DNA from: Gemmatimonadaceae bacterium
GTDB lineage: Bacteria > Gemmatimonadota > Gemmatimonadetes > Gemmatimonadales > Gemmatimonadaceae
Assembly (NCBI GenBank): GCA_016720905.1
Contig: JADKJT010000024.1
Coordinates: 1 to 64,000, forward strand
Length of the DNA stretch: 64,000 bases
Reading direction: 5' to 3'
Below, in pieces: positions 1 to 11,144 of this stretch (position 1 is the stretch's first letter; each line of letters begins with the position of its first letter). The translations under genes and the position numbers were made by a program. The notes below the pieces were generated by a model. That model saw only the letters and a list, made by a program, of their open reading frames with translations. It did no database searches and was not told the origin of the DNA.

Positions 1-894
1 AACGCGGCCTCGGGTCGCACGTTGGCCACGATCCCCACGGACCTGGTCCGCTGAAATCGCGCCCAGCACTGACGGGCGACGGGCGTTGCTGACCACTCCG
101 GCCCCGAGGAACTCGCAAAACGCTGAGCGTGATCGATGTGCCGGGACGGCGGGTTGTGCGCACCATCGATCCGGGAGACTACCGCCCGCCGCACGGGATC
201 AGGTTCCTGCCCGGCGATAGCCTGGTTGCCGTGACGCTCCGAGGCGAGTCGGAATGTGGTGATCGTCCAGCGTCGCCGCCGGTGCGGTTCGACGCGCCAT
301 CCCCACCAACTTCGCCGGATCGCACATGATCGGTATCACGGCCGACGGGTCGCGCGGATATACCGGCAACATTGGCGGCAACTCGGTGTCCGAATTCGAT
401 CTCAAGTCCTGGACGTTTGTGCGGAGTTCGAGGGTGCCAGCGCGCAGCCTGAGGCCATCAACGTGACCCCCGGTTGGTGCAGAGGTGGGTTAGCAGCGCC
501 AACGCCACCGGGCGTCAGCGAAATATCGAACGCCAGCGGTATCGCTCACGGCTGCCGCGGAGGGCGTCAGCTGGCCCTATCGCGTCTGTTCACGCCTGAC
601 GTGAAACCGTCGTGATTCCGGATCTTCGCAACCACGAGGTGCGGTTCATCGAGCGCGTAACTCGGCGCGAGATCTCACGGCTTGCCTTGCGCGGAGCCGT
701 CCACAGGGGATCACGATCACACGCGATGCGCCCGGTACGTGTTCCTGTCGCTCAGCACGCGAGGCCCGAGTGCCATCATCGACATGAAAACTCAAGCCGT
801 GGTGGGCTGTGCCGGCGGGCGACCACACCGGATGGCGTGGTGGCACACCACCGTATCGACCGATAGACGCATCGCCATCGCGGCACTGCGCTGA
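1..894 (+). pseudogene. YVTN-type beta-propeller protein, 5' partial and frameshifted
   Basis: Fragments in all three plus frames read as one repeat protein of the YVTN/YncE propeller type. Seen in order: NAASGRTLATIPTDL at the left edge, LSVIDVPGRRVVRTIDPGDY, GITADGSRGYTGNIGGNSV, PEAINVTPGW, VIPDLRNHEVRFIER, FLSLSTRGPSAIIDMKTQAVVG and TPDGVV. Each resembles a propeller blade, with the 'D..t..v...i' and 'TPDG' pattern. The reading frame must change at least five times in 0.9 kb and the start lies outside the window. Such proteins are usually exported and non-enzymatic; no partner is indicated here. The dense indels with preserved residues suggest sequence error rather than old decay. The family call is fairly firm; the exact stop (866 or 894) is not. 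Confidence 0.55.
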
Positions 895-930
895 CGGGGC
901 GCTTCGGCGCGCAGACGCCGGCGCCCCGTC
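893..930. terminator. Hairpin between convergent genes
   Basis: GACGGGGCGC at 893-902 pairs perfectly with GCGCCCCGTC at 921-930, with an 18-nt loop. It lies between the 3' ends of the plus-strand propeller gene and the minus-strand LVIVD gene and could stop transcription from either side. No long T-run is present on either strand. Confidence 0.45.
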
Positions 931-935
931 GCATC

Positions 936-2889
936 CTACCAGGCCGGCGATCGCAGTCCTGCAGCACCTTTTTCAGCAAGTCGACCCTGCCGGGACTGCA
1001 ACTACGGCTGCCGCTCCGGGGATCGGTCACCAGTTTGCCCAACGCGGCATTGCGCGCGCCGCTGTTGCCCTTTTTCCGCACCGGCAATCTGCGCGCGAAT
1101 GTCGCTGATCTTCGACGCACTCACTTTCTGTTTGCGCTCCAACTGATCGGTATACGCCTTGGCCAGCGAGAAGCTGGGCGGCCACACGATTTTCGGCTGA
1201 CCCTGCGCGTTGAAGTCCCACTTCACGGGTGTTTCGCCGCATCGATCTCGGTTTTGCGAGATGAACTCGCTGGGCACCAACTGCGCGCCATGCCACGGGC
1301 GATTTCCCCGAGCTCACGATGTTGCCGTTGTACCAGTACACCGACCACGATCCGCCCATTTCATGCGCGTAGCCGTCCACCGGCCCGCGATCGAAGCGGC
1401 GATTTCCTTCGGGTGCGCGGCTCGATTGAGTCGAATACCGAAATGCCGCCCTGATACCACGCCTGCACCATCACGTCGCGACCCGAATCGGAACAGCCAG
1501 CCGTTGTGCGCCACGCAGTTTTCGTTCGACGTCTGGTACGTGGAATCTTGTAGTCTTGAACACCAGCTTCTTGTTCACAATCTCGAAGATGGCGGCCGAA
1601 CCCCACTCGGGTTTGTCCAGCGGCCGACATTTGGCGCACCACCTGCCGCCCCACTCTTCGCAGCAGGAGAACAGCGGCTTGGTACCATCGTTGTTGAACG
1701 TGGCCGAGTGCCAGTAGGCGAAAGTTGGAATCGGCCACGGCATCGAGACGCACCGGGTTTACCGGGTTGCTGATATCGAGCAGGGATGCCGTGGCCTTCG
1801 CAGGCACCGCCGGCCAACCCGAGGACTGATACCGCTGATGTCGGCACTGCGACCTTCGCTGATGGTGGTGCTCTTGCCGCCAGGCGCCATGCCCTGCGCG
1901 TAATCATGCGTTGTACGGTGGCGTTGACGATCGGCCTTTGCCGCCGCCGTGTCGGCCGCGTTCGGTGTCGTGGCGTTGCGGGCCTTCATGATGCTGTCAA
2001 TCACCGGCTTCACGAACTGATTAGGAGATACGGCTTCTTCGTTCATCGCCGGGATCATGATCGTGAACGCCCCCTGGCCTTGGCCGCGTCAAGCTTCGGC
2101 CTTGTCGGCCGGCGACGCGCCATGGCGGTGGGCGCGCCCAAACCGGCAAAGATGTTCGCGCGTCCCACCACGGCGGCCGTTGGACGGATTGGCCAGTGGC
2201 ACCTTGATGATCTCGATGCGCAGGCGTGATGAGTTGGCTTCGCTGCTGGGGGCGCGACGCACTCGGCCGGGTTCCCCCGGCCGGCCGGATACCCGACGAC
2301 CCTGGCACGTAGATGTACACGTTGTCGCGGTCCTTCGGATCTTCAGCACGGTATGCGTGCTGCGGAACCGCAGCACATCTGCGTTGGCCACGAGCTTGGG
2401 CTCGCGGATGTTGGTGATGTCGAAGATGCGCACACCGCGCACGGTCCTTGCTTACCACGTCTTTCACACCGCCCGGTTTGCAATCCACTCGCCCGTTCAT
2501 GGCTTCGGCCGACATGAACATCAGGTTCTGTACACCGAGACACATCGTTCTGCGACGCGGGGCACTCGTAGGCCACCACGAGCTTTGGCGCGGGGATTGC
2601 TGATGTCCCACACCACCGGTCCGTTGTAATCTTGCCCTGAATGACGTAGTTGCCGGTGAAGGCCAGGTCAGGAGTTGGTTTCGCCAAGAAACCTTTTGGC
2701 GGAAACGGCCTTGGCGACCACTTTGAGATTCGACGTGTATTCGCCGGCGTCGAACAGTCCCGCCTTGGGAGGTTGTTTCAGGGGGTCGCTGGCTGGCGTC
2801 GGGGCGGTGTTGGAAAGCGGCCTTAGGGGGCAGCGGCGAGTGCCGCCGGCGGCGATGGCCGCCACAGTTCGCAAGGAGAGGGAATGCAT
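936..2889 (-). pseudogene. LVIVD-repeat exported protein, frameshifted
   Basis: Starting from ATG at 2889, the minus strand gives a signal-peptide-like N-terminus (MHSLSLRTVAAIAAGG) followed by DPLKQPPKAGLFDAGEYTSN. Pieces in alternating frames then spell LVIVD-type repeats: AFTGNYVIQG, APKLVVAYECPASQNDVS, GVRIFDITNIREPKLVAN, DISNPVNPVRLDAVAD and FEIVNKKLVFKT. The C-terminal part (FNAQGQPKIVWPPSFSLAKAY, then LLKKVLQ) is also readable. Ten or so frame changes are needed, so no intact product can be translated from this sequence. Family members are long secreted proteins of about 600-650 residues with blade-like repeats and unknown function, common in Gemmatimonadota and Acidobacteriota. The stop at 936-938 is my best reading but depends on which frame is right at the 3' end. 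Confidence 0.6.
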
Positions 2890-2976
2890 CGGATTCGATG
2901 GTGAAGGGAAGGGCGTTTGTCGGGCCGTCCGCTGCCCTACGGCGGGCAGCGCGCCGAGTTTCGATGCCGGGAAAAC

Positions 2977-3001
2977 TAGGCGGCGGAGCGCCTGCCGCCT
3001 A
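2977..3001 (-). terminator. Intrinsic terminator of the DUF5916 gene
   Basis: On the minus strand TAGGCGGC (3001-2994) pairs with GCCGCCTA (2984-2977) and is followed directly by GTTTTCC. The stop codon of the upstream gene (2999-3001) is the first triplet of the stem, so termination follows translation closely. Confidence 0.55.
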
Positions 3002-4230
3002 CCAGCGAAACAGTCGCGTGGCCTTCACGATAATCGATCGGTTTTCGAGCGCCGGAAAGCCCGGACCGTCGGTCAGCCGGACCGTCGCTGTAGACGATGA
3101 ACAGCTCGCCGCCCGGTGAATACTCCCCGCGCAATCTGCCCGTTGGTGGTCATCGATTGCGTGCGCGACTGATACTGCACGAGCGCCGCGGCGAACATGC
3201 GCGGACTCATGGTGTAGGTGAGTCGTGAACCGATCCGAGATTCGCCCTGGCCGAATGGTCCACTGATCGGTTGTACGACACCGTGGGCTCGGCGACCAGC
3301 CGTAGGTGAGACGTCCACGCGCCCGCGCCAGGTCATCTCCGACAGCGTCCCATCGTGAAGCTGCCGCGCGCAAGCACCAAGGCGCCGCTCACCGGCCGCT
3401 GGTGCCCAGCGTGTACGTCGCACGCGCCACGTTGTAGCGATAGCCGCCAACCGGGACGTCACCCCGCGCGCGACAGCGAACGGGCGGTCGGCGTTCGAAG
3501 GCCTGTGATACTTCGGCGTTAATACATCACCGTTCGACAGCTCGTGATGAAGGCGCCCCTGATTCCTCGGATTGCGCCCGATGGAATCTGTGATGTAGTC
3601 GGCGCTGGCGTGTGCGTGAACCGACGCACCGACGCGATGTGGGCGGGACGCGGGCTCAGGCGTGCCAGCGCCAGCGATGGCGGAACGCCGATCGACGCAG
3701 GAGACGCCGGGGTCAAGCCGTTGCCCACAAACAGATGTTCCAGCAGCAAGACACCGTAGCGATCGGCGTTCAAGTCGAACTTGCCGCGATAGCGATTCAT
3801 CGCCGGGGTTAGCTGGCGCCGTCTTGCTGCGTGCCGCAAAGCCCGTGATCGATGTCGTCCCGGAGATTGATCTGCGCATCGACACCGCCACCACGTTGTG
3901 GTGTCCGCCATGGGATCACGGCTGGTGGCCAACAGGCCGATACGACTACGCCGACCGATTTCCCGATTCAGCCGCAGTGCGGAAACGTGGTCGGTGGTGC
4001 AGACGCCGTCGGTGCTTCTCGGTGCGCATGCTGAGCGCGCCCACCTGCCAACCGCCCGCGCGTCCGAGTACGCGGGCGCCACCGACAATGGGGCAATCGT
4101 GTTCCCGGTCAGGCCAATGCGCCGGCTATGGAACAGAATAGAGAGAGATCGGTGGTGTTGCCCACGCCGGTGGCATTAGATCCTCAAAGGCCAGCCGATC
4201 TTGGCACGACGCGGTAAACGGGCAGCCACA
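2999..4230 (-). pseudogene. DUF5916-family protein, C-terminal part, frameshifted
   Basis: The minus strand carries the C-terminal beta-barrel-like region of a DUF5916 (carbohydrate-binding family 9-like) protein. Recognisable pieces are SRRIGLTGNTIAPIVGGARV (reconstructed across a frameshift near 4130), RAGGWQVGALSMRTE, NRYRGKFDLNADRYGVLL, SPRPAHIASVRRF, ALVQYQSRTQSMTTN and a C-terminus ending ENRSIIVKATRLFRW with stop at 2999. At least six frame changes are needed. Full family members are about 700-900 residues, with an N-terminal sugar-binding-like domain. Only some 400 residues fit here before the divergent receptor gene begins at 4279, so the N-terminal half is missing. The left boundary (about 4230) is approximate. 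The function of the family is not established. Confidence 0.55.
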
Positions 4231-4278
4231 CCACTGGACGCTCGCGGTCGTTTCCTCGGACTCAGGAGAAGCACCGAT

Positions 4279-6816
4279 ATGCGTCAGGATTCCGGATTCT
4301 CGCGCGGATGCTGTGTTCGCCGGCTGCATCGGGCTGCTCTCTTCATGCTGGCTGTCGGTGCGCCGCTCGCGCGCGTGTCAGCGCAAGACGGCGGGACGGT
4401 GGTGGGCGTTGTCGTGCACGCCACGTCCCAGCTGGCCATCGAGTCGGCGCGACTGGAGGTCGAGGAACCCGCGTGCGTGCGGTGACAGATCGCGATGGAC
4501 GATTCCGTCTGGCCGACGTTCCCGCCGGCGCACGGACGTTGATTGTGTCCTGGATGTCGTCGGGCTCGCAGCGGATGCCGATACAGGTGGCGAAACGCGG
4601 CACGATCGAATTGCGCATCGAGTATCGCAGCCATCCGTTTGCGTTGTCGGAAATCCGGGTGACGGCGGGGTCCCGAGTGCCACAGTGGGTGGTCGAGGCC
4701 CCCATCGCCATCGCCGTCGTGGACCGCGTGGAGGCTCGCAACTACGCCGCCACCGGGCAGCTGCCGCAGGTCATCAAAGGCCTGCCAGGCATGGATGTCT
4801 CGCCGAATGGCATTCACGATTTCAACGTGAACACGCGCGGCTTCAACTCCGATCTGGCCCAGCGCATGCTGGTGCTGATGGACGGACGCGACCTGGCGAT
4901 CCCGTTCCTCGCGGCTCAGGAATGGGTGCGCTGTCCCTGCCCATCGATGACTCGAGGCATTGAAGTCGCGAGAGGGCCGTCGGCGGCGCTGCGGCGCCAA
5001 TGCGTACAACGGCGTGATCAACCTCATCAGCCCCGCTCCGCGCGACGTCATTGGCAGCCGCGTGGCGGTGTCCGGTGGTGAACTCGGCACCGTGCGCGTT
5101 GACCTGCGGCATGCGAAGGTCTTCGGCCGCGCGCAACAGTTCGAGCGTGCGCGCCAGCGTGGGTCTTTCGCGCAGCGACGATTGGCATCTTTCACGCACG
5201 AACCTCGGAGATCTGGGCGGGAGTATGGGCGCCGCGTGGATACCGCGGACTATCCCGTGCACACACCGCACCGGGTTTCGAGGTGCTGCTGCCGTTGAAC
5301 GGGCAGCGTCTGACTGGCCTGCCAGGCGCCGCCACCGGCACCCCTGATCCGGTCGAAAACGTGTATGGGACCGCGCGGCTCGATTACTATCGCCCCAGCG
5401 GTGCCATCGGCACGCTGGAAGGCGGTGCGGCACGCACGGCCAATCAACTGTTCATGACCAATGTGGGGCGTTTTCAGGTGGATCACGCCTGGCGACCGTG
5501 GGCGCGGGCCGCGTGGACTGATCGGCGGTACTACGTCATGGGCTGGTATTCCGGACGCAGTTCCGACCAGCATTCGATGGCCAGTGGTGCACCGATCGAA
5601 GAGCAGTCCAGCCTGTTGCATGTGGAAACGCAATGGAACGGAGCGGCGCGGAATGACCGGGTGAAATTCGTGCTGGGTGGATCCTATCGACGGAGCCTGG
5701 TGGATTCCCGCGGCACGTTGGTCGCCGCAGACGATGCGCGTAACGACTGGTCGGGCGGCGCGTTTGGTCAGGTGAAATTCGAACTCCAGGCCGGGTCTGA
5801 GCATCGTCGCGGCCGGTCGCGCGGATGGGTCCGATCTGAACGACGCACAGTTCTCACCGAAGCTGGCGATGGTGTATGCACCACGCCGGTGCAGTCGCTG
5901 CGCGCGTCGGTCGGCAAGGGATTTCAGACGCCGCGGATGACGAATTTCTTTCTCCACGTGCCGCTGGGACTGCCGGCGGACTTGCGCGCGCTGGAGGAGG
6001 GCTGCGCACCGCGCTGGATCGGCGTTGGTGAATGTGCCGTCCGGCACGCTGTTCACGCAGTCCGGTGCCGTTCCCGCGCTGGCCTTGGGCAATCCCGCGC
6101 TCGACGTGGAGCACGTGACGAGTTACGAAGTCGGATTCCGGCGGGAGATTGCGCGTCGTGTCAACCTCACGCTCGACGGGTACTACTCGGTGGTGCGGGA
6201 TTTCGTCAGTGCGCTGCTGCCGTATGCGAATCCGACGTTCGGTCGGTGGACGGCGCCCGCATCGGTCGACGCATCGGCGCGCGGGGCCGTGGAATCCGCC
6301 GTGGTGGCGGCGCTGGGGCCGGCCTCGGGCCTTACGCGCCTGCAGGACGCCGCAGGCACCACGGCCATTGTCTACTCCTACGGAAACGCCGGTCGGGCGA
6401 CGGAACGGGGAGTGGAAGTCGGTGTCGCTGTCGAACTCAGCAAGCGCATCCGCGTGGATGGGAACTACTCGTATTTCGGGTACACCATCGACGAAGGGGT
6501 GCCGTTGGTGCCCGGTGATCTGATTGCGCCCAACACGCCCAAACACAAAGGAAACCTGCGGGCGTCGTACACGGCCGGACGTTTCGATGCATGGGGTGGT
6601 GTGAATGTCACCTCCGCCCACGAATGGTCATCGGGGTTCTTTCAGGGTCGTATTCCATCCAGCCAGCGGATTGACGCTGGGGCGGGCTATCTGGTGCGTC
6701 CACGCGTCCGATTGCACACGATTGCCACCAACCTGTTCGACCAGCGGACATACCACATCTACGGTGGATCGATCGATCGCCGACGCGTCCTCGCCGGCGT
6801 GACCGGCACATTCTGA
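4279..6816 (+). pseudogene. TonB-dependent receptor with N-terminal CarboxypepD_reg-like domain, frameshifted
   Basis: An outer-membrane gated barrel for energised uptake. ATG at 4279 follows AGGAG at 4264 and opens a signal peptide (RAALFMLAVGAPLARVSAQ). Next comes a carboxypeptidase-regulatory-like domain (GGTVVGVVVHATSQLAIESARL ... DGRFRLADVPAGARTLIVSW). The plug follows (LSEIRVTAGSR, LPQVIKGLPGMDVSPNG, VARGPSAAL, NAYNGVINLISPAPRDV), then barrel strands, ending NLFDQRTYHIYGGSIDRRRVLAG with TGA at 6816. Reading frame changes occur near 4480, 4985, 5150-5280, 5800-5890 and 6010, so no intact protein is encoded as given. Length (about 840 residues when joined) fits a complete receptor. Substrate unknown. 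The gene is divergent from the DUF5916 gene. Confidence 0.7.
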
Positions 6817-6839
6817 TAACGGCGGTCGTGCCGGCGCCG

Positions 6840-8965
6840 CTAGCGTGACTCGCCAATCACCGTACGCGGATAGCCCGAGATAGCGCGCGAGGCCTGCAGT
6901 CCTGACATGGTGGCGGTCTCCACGCAGCCGCCGCAGATGCCGGTATCGGTCCAGTCCCCGGCAAGCACCAGATTTTCAAAACCGGATTCGTGGGCCTTGA
7001 GGCGATACTTCGTCGTGCCCGCCGTGTGTTGCACATAGCGCTCGGTGCCGTGCGTGTTGGCACGATGATATTGCGCGTCCATGCGCGCCGCACCGAGGGC
7101 CGCCTCGGGATCGACCAGGAGATCCCAGGCAAGCTCGCCGTGCTCGCGGACCAAGCCCGGCCAGAGCGCCGTGGCGTATGTCGAAAGCCATTGCACCGAC
7201 TCGCGTAGCTCGTACTGACTGTTGCCCTTGACGGTGGTCGCCTGCGCCGCGTCTTCCGCGTCATGTGGTATCGTGCCGAGAAAGTAGGCCACGGCGTGCG
7301 GCCGAAGATGGTCCGGCCAATCCTCGCTGGCGGCGAGATGGCTGAAGTCGGCCCACGTGTGAAACGGTTGGGCGTACGCACCAAGCACCGCTCGCCGGCT
7401 GACCTGATCGGCGGAGGGACTGGGGCGCCAGCCCATCTGCTCGACGGACGGTTGAAGCCAGAGTTGCACCGCCTGTGTCGCCACCGTCTCCACGCCGCTC
7501 AGCATGTGCTTCCACTTCACACTCTGCCGGGCCAGCGGTTCGGTGATTGACAGGGCCATGGCCGGGATGCCCAGAATGACGCGGTCGAAGTCGCGTCCCG
7601 CCTGCAGCGTCACGGCGCCCGCCGTTGTGCCACCACCGGCATTCGCTTCCAGATGGCTGTCACCGGCGGCCACCCGCGCGCGCAGGCGCTCGCCATCAAC
7701 GAGTTGATCATAGCGCGGCTCCGATGGCCAGCAGCGCAGTCCGTTGATGTCGATCAACGGATCGTATCGTCCGTCGCGCGGTTCCGCCTGGCGCTCGATA
7801 TGAATGGTCTGGATGCGCGACGCATCCGGTGGGAGAGCTCCAGCTCGCGTACTTGATGGAAGAACTTGAACTGCACACCACGCTGTACCAGCACGTCGTA
7901 GTATGGGGCAAAGATCGTGTCGCCCATTCCCGACTGCATCTCCCACATGAAGGCGCCCCGATACTGGAAGCACCCGCGCAGCATGATGTTGATGGCGACC
8001 CCGGCGGCCGCGTTTTCATTGGCGGGATCGGTCCAGTCGCCGTGTCGATACGCGAGCGCGAGGTTGTAATAGGCGCGCAGAAACGCACAATCCAGTGTGG
8101 CCGGTTCGCAGCCGTGGGTGCGCAGGAACTCGCGCAACTCCAGTTCGTCCAGCGCGTTGAAGGTGCGTTCGCCGGTGCCGACGCCTTCGTCGATCAGTCC
8201 GACCGTCACGGTCAACAGCATGCCGAGCATCGCGGTCAAACGCCGCAGCGTGTCATGGTCGTCGAACTCGCCGGCGCGCATCACCGCGTGTACCCGTCCC
8301 CGCAGTGCGTCGGCGAGGCGCCGGACGCGGCGGCATCGCGCCGCGCTCTGACGTTGATCCGCGCTGATTGCGCGAAGAAACAGCAGCACGTCGGGCAGCC
8401 CCGTTCGGAGCACGCCGGGCAGTGACCGTACGCCAAACACCGTGGCGAGAAACGTTCTGCCCCTCTCTGGATCCGCGCGCAGCATCGCCCGCGCGGCTCG
8501 TGTCCAGCCGTGCAGCATGCGCAGTTGTCCGTACATCGAGGCGTAGCGCCCGCCCGGCACGTCGGGGGTGCGGGGAAAGCAGATGTCCCATCGTTTCCAC
8601 AACGTCTTGTGCCTGTCCATCAAGGTGGCGAGGCTTTGCGGCTTGAACGCCTCCTGCCAGCTGGCCAGTGGCTGCCCAGCGTCGCGGCCAAGCTCGCGGT
8701 AACACTCTCTGATGAGGCGAAAAGCGTTGTGGTACCATCCCATCCAAATGTGGAGTCCGTGTTCCTCGATACGCTGATGAAACCGCGCGTTCCGACCGCT
8801 CGCGCCTTTGCCGCCAAGCCGCCATCCCATCTGGTAGATGGTGACCTCGTGGTCCTGATGTGCCGGATTGTCCGGCGAGGTGAGCGCAAAGGCCGCCGAA
8901 ATCGCGCCGACGCCACCGCCCAGAATGGCAACGCGCATCTTCTTCGGCTTCGGGCGAGTGGTCAT
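6840..8965 (-). pseudogene. FAD-dependent amine-oxidase-like oxidoreductase, single frameshift
   Basis: A flavin-binding oxidoreductase of the amine oxidase / phytoene-desaturase-like superfamily. ATG at 8965 gives MTTRPKPKKMRVAILGGGVG, a Rossmann dinucleotide-binding motif (GGGVGA, residues 16-21), then MGWRLGGKGASGRN and EEHGLHIWMGWYHNAF, typical of this superfamily. The second part (RVILGIPAMALSITEPLA ... ENLVLAGDWTDTGICGGCVETATMSG) carries the C-terminal FAD-contacting motif. The two parts lie in different frames; a single-base change near 7840 would join VRELEL to LPPDASRIQ and restore a protein of about 708 residues. Everything else is intact, so sequence error is likely. Substrate cannot be inferred. 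The gene is divergent from the ABC1 kinase gene. Confidence 0.7.
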
Positions 8966-9035
8966 TGCGTCTAGTCGGGGTTGGTTCGCGCTCGTACTTT
9001 CCGGGCTGGCAGAAAGTATACTGGGCGGCCTTCCA

Positions 9036-10877
9036 GTGGCACTGACACAAACCGGGGGGCAGTTGGCTCGACAGCGACGAAGGCCTGAAGACGACGTGTT
9101 GCTGGCGACGATCGTCGCGGGTCTTCCGTTGCCCGTCGTGCTGATCACGCGGTCGATCCGGGCACTGTTCCTCCTCGCCGGCGTCATCGTCGTGCGAGTG
9201 ACCGAGGGACTGCTGCGTCGCCGATATCCGGTGTTCGGGCCGCGATTGCTCCGGTGGCAGCTGGAGAGTGCCGGCGCAGGCTTCGCCAAGATCGGGCAGC
9301 TGCTGGCGCACCGTCACGATGTGCTGCCCGACCGCTACTGCATGGAGTTCGCGAGCATTCTCGACGACCTTCTGTCGGTACCCACGCCGTTGATCACGAA
9401 GCGGATGGTGCGCGCCCTGCATCTGGAATCGCTCGAACAGCGCTTCGCCGAATTCGAAGTGATGCCGCTCAGCGCCGCGTCCATTGCGCAAGTCCATCGG
9501 GCCAGATTGCTGGACGGCACGCGGGTGGTGGTCAAAGTGATGCGGCCGGGCATCGAGAAACGATTCCGTGTCGACCTGGCAATCGCCGGCACGTGCGCGC
9601 GCCTGCTGGCCTGGCATCAGGCATTTCGTCGCATGGGTATTCGCGCGCTGGCCAACGAGCTTCATCAGCTGACGTGCGAGGAACTCGACTTTACCCGAGA
9701 GGTGCGCAACTTCCGGCAGCTCCGGCAACGAATGCTGGACGACGACATCGATCACTACTGTCCCGTCGTCTATCCCGAGCTCAGTGCGCCGACGGTCATC
9801 ACGATGGAAGAGATCGTGGGCGTGTCGGTGAAGACCCTGATGCAGGCGTCGTCGGCGGCGCGGGGCACGCCGGAGGACCGTAGGTCGGCGGACCGTCCTG
9901 AACGATTGGCGGCCATCGCGCAACTCGCCCAATGGGCAGCACTCGGCATCACCCCGGAACGCACCGCGCGGTTGCTGGTGCGCTCGTTTCTCGAACAAGC
10001 CATGCGACATCGGCTGTTTCACGCCGATCCGCACGCGGCGAATATGATCGTCATGAAGGGCGGTACGTTGGCGTGGATCGATCTGGGCATGATCGGGTGG
10101 CTCGACGAGCGCCTGTGGGGGCATGAATTCCGGTTGCGCGAGGCGATCGCCGAGGGCCGGCTGGATGCCGCTTATCGTCACCTGCTGGCCACCGTCGAGC
10201 CGCTGCCCGCCGGCGATCTCTCGCAGTTCGAGGCGGAATTCAAGCGCATCCTGCGTGACTGGCTGGCGGAGGTGGAGCAGCCCAGTGAGGAGCCGGGACG
10301 CGCTGGCGTTGCGCGGCGCAGCAATTTTCACCTGTTCTCGCAAACCCTCGGCGCGGTGCGTCGTGCCGGACTGCGACTGCCCGCGCCGCTGGTACGGCTT
10401 TATCGCACCATCATCATCGGGGACATGGTCGTATTGCAGCTGGACCCGAGCGTGAACTGGCAGAGTCTCATTCGCGATTTCGTAGCGGACGAACGACTCC
10501 GACAGACCGTCGATCTTTGCGAACGTGGACCGAGTCTGGTCAACGCCCGCGCGGCGATCGAACTGGCGGTGGAGGGGCCGGGCCTCCTCGTCGACGCGGT
10601 GAAACGCATGCAGGAACCGGCGTCGTCGGCGAACGCGCGAACGCGATCCATCAGCCGGTCGGAGCGGGCGGTACGGCGGTTGATCGGGCAGGTGAAGCTA
10701 GCGGTGACCGCGACCACCCTCGTATTGTTCGTCGCACCACGGCTGCCGGTTGACTGGTTGCCGGGGCTCCTGACGCCTGGAATCGAAGCCGTGCGGCCAT
10801 ACGCGTGGTGGACACTGGGTGTCGGACTCGTGGCAATCTGGATGCTCAGCCAGGTGCAGGAGGAGTTCGAGGACTGA
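9036..10877 (+). CDS. AarF/UbiB/ABC1-family atypical kinase
   Basis: A member of the ABC1 (AarF/UbiB) protein-kinase-like family, proteins linked to isoprenoid quinone or lipid metabolism. Seen: the diagnostic KxGQ signature as KIGQLLAHRHDVLP (residues 85-98), the Ala-rich nucleotide-binding loop LSAASIAQVHRA with the ATP-lysine in VVVKVMRPG, HADPHAANM (the catalytic/metal loop), and IDLGMIGWL (DFG equivalent). Two hydrophobic segments close the C-terminus, as is usual, so the protein is probably membrane-anchored. The frame is open from 8868, but upstream ATGs lie inside or before the divergent gene's start. GTG 9036 (or GTG 9096) is the best start and is uncertain. About 613 residues. Two small genes follow in the same direction. 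Confidence 0.85.
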   Translation: MALTQTGGQLARQRRRPEDDVLLATIVAGLPLPVVLITRSIRALFLLAGVIVVRVTEGLLRRRYPVFGPRLLRWQLESAGAGFAKIGQLLAHRHDVLPDRYCMEFASILDDLLSVPTPLITKRMVRALHLESLEQRFAEFEVMPLSAASIAQVHRARLLDGTRVVVKVMRPGIEKRFRVDLAIAGTCARLLAWHQAFRRMGIRALANELHQLTCEELDFTREVRNFRQLRQRMLDDDIDHYCPVVYPELSAPTVITMEEIVGVSVKTLMQASSAARGTPEDRRSADRPERLAAIAQLAQWAALGITPERTARLLVRSFLEQAMRHRLFHADPHAANMIVMKGGTLAWIDLGMIGWLDERLWGHEFRLREAIAEGRLDAAYRHLLATVEPLPAGDLSQFEAEFKRILRDWLAEVEQPSEEPGRAGVARRSNFHLFSQTLGAVRRAGLRLPAPLVRLYRTIIIGDMVVLQLDPSVNWQSLIRDFVADERLRQTVDLCERGPSLVNARAAIELAVEGPGLLVDAVKRMQEPASSANARTRSISRSERAVRRLIGQVKLAVTATTLVLFVAPRLPVDWLPGLLTPGIEAVRPYAWWTLGVGLVAIWMLSQVQEEFED

Positions 10878-10941
10878 CGGTGGTCATGAAGTCGACCCTT
10901 GGACTCTTTCCAGGGGTATTCGCTCTGCAACGGAGGAACCC

Positions 10942-11136
10942 ATGGTCAACGAGACAGCAGCCGATAGCGGAGAGTCAAAGGTCACGAAGGGTGAGTCGAA
11001 GGAGATGTTGGATTCGGCGACCGACCTCGTGCGAGCGCTCGTCCGCGGCAGTGCGAAGGGCTTTGGCAAGGGGCTGAAGGCGCTTGGCGAGGAGCTGGAG
11101 AAGTTCGGTGAACAGTTGAAGGGCTCCGATCGCTGA
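10942..11136 (+). CDS. Small lysine-rich amphipathic protein (64 aa)
   Basis: I do not recognise a family. ATG at 10942 has GGAGG at 10932. The 64-residue product has a polar N-terminus followed by a helix with regular small, basic and hydrophobic spacing (LVRALVRGSAKGFGKGLKAL) and an acidic end (GEELEKFGEQLKG), which would form an amphipathic helix. There is no signal peptide, Cys or His cluster. It sits 64 bases after the ABC1 kinase and 8 bases before another small gene, so the three are likely one operon. The helix could bind a membrane or lipid surface, or a partner protein; that is inference from composition only. Confidence 0.6.
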   Translation: MVNETAADSGESKVTKGESKEMLDSATDLVRALVRGSAKGFGKGLKALGEELEKFGEQLKGSDR

Positions 11137-11144
11137 GCACACCA

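Noticed and set aside
8253..10343. Long minus-strand open frame (696 codons)
   Set aside because: It lies antisense to the ABC1 kinase and across the start of the FAD enzyme. Its product is His/Arg/Gln-rich without motifs, a shadow of GC-rich codon bias.
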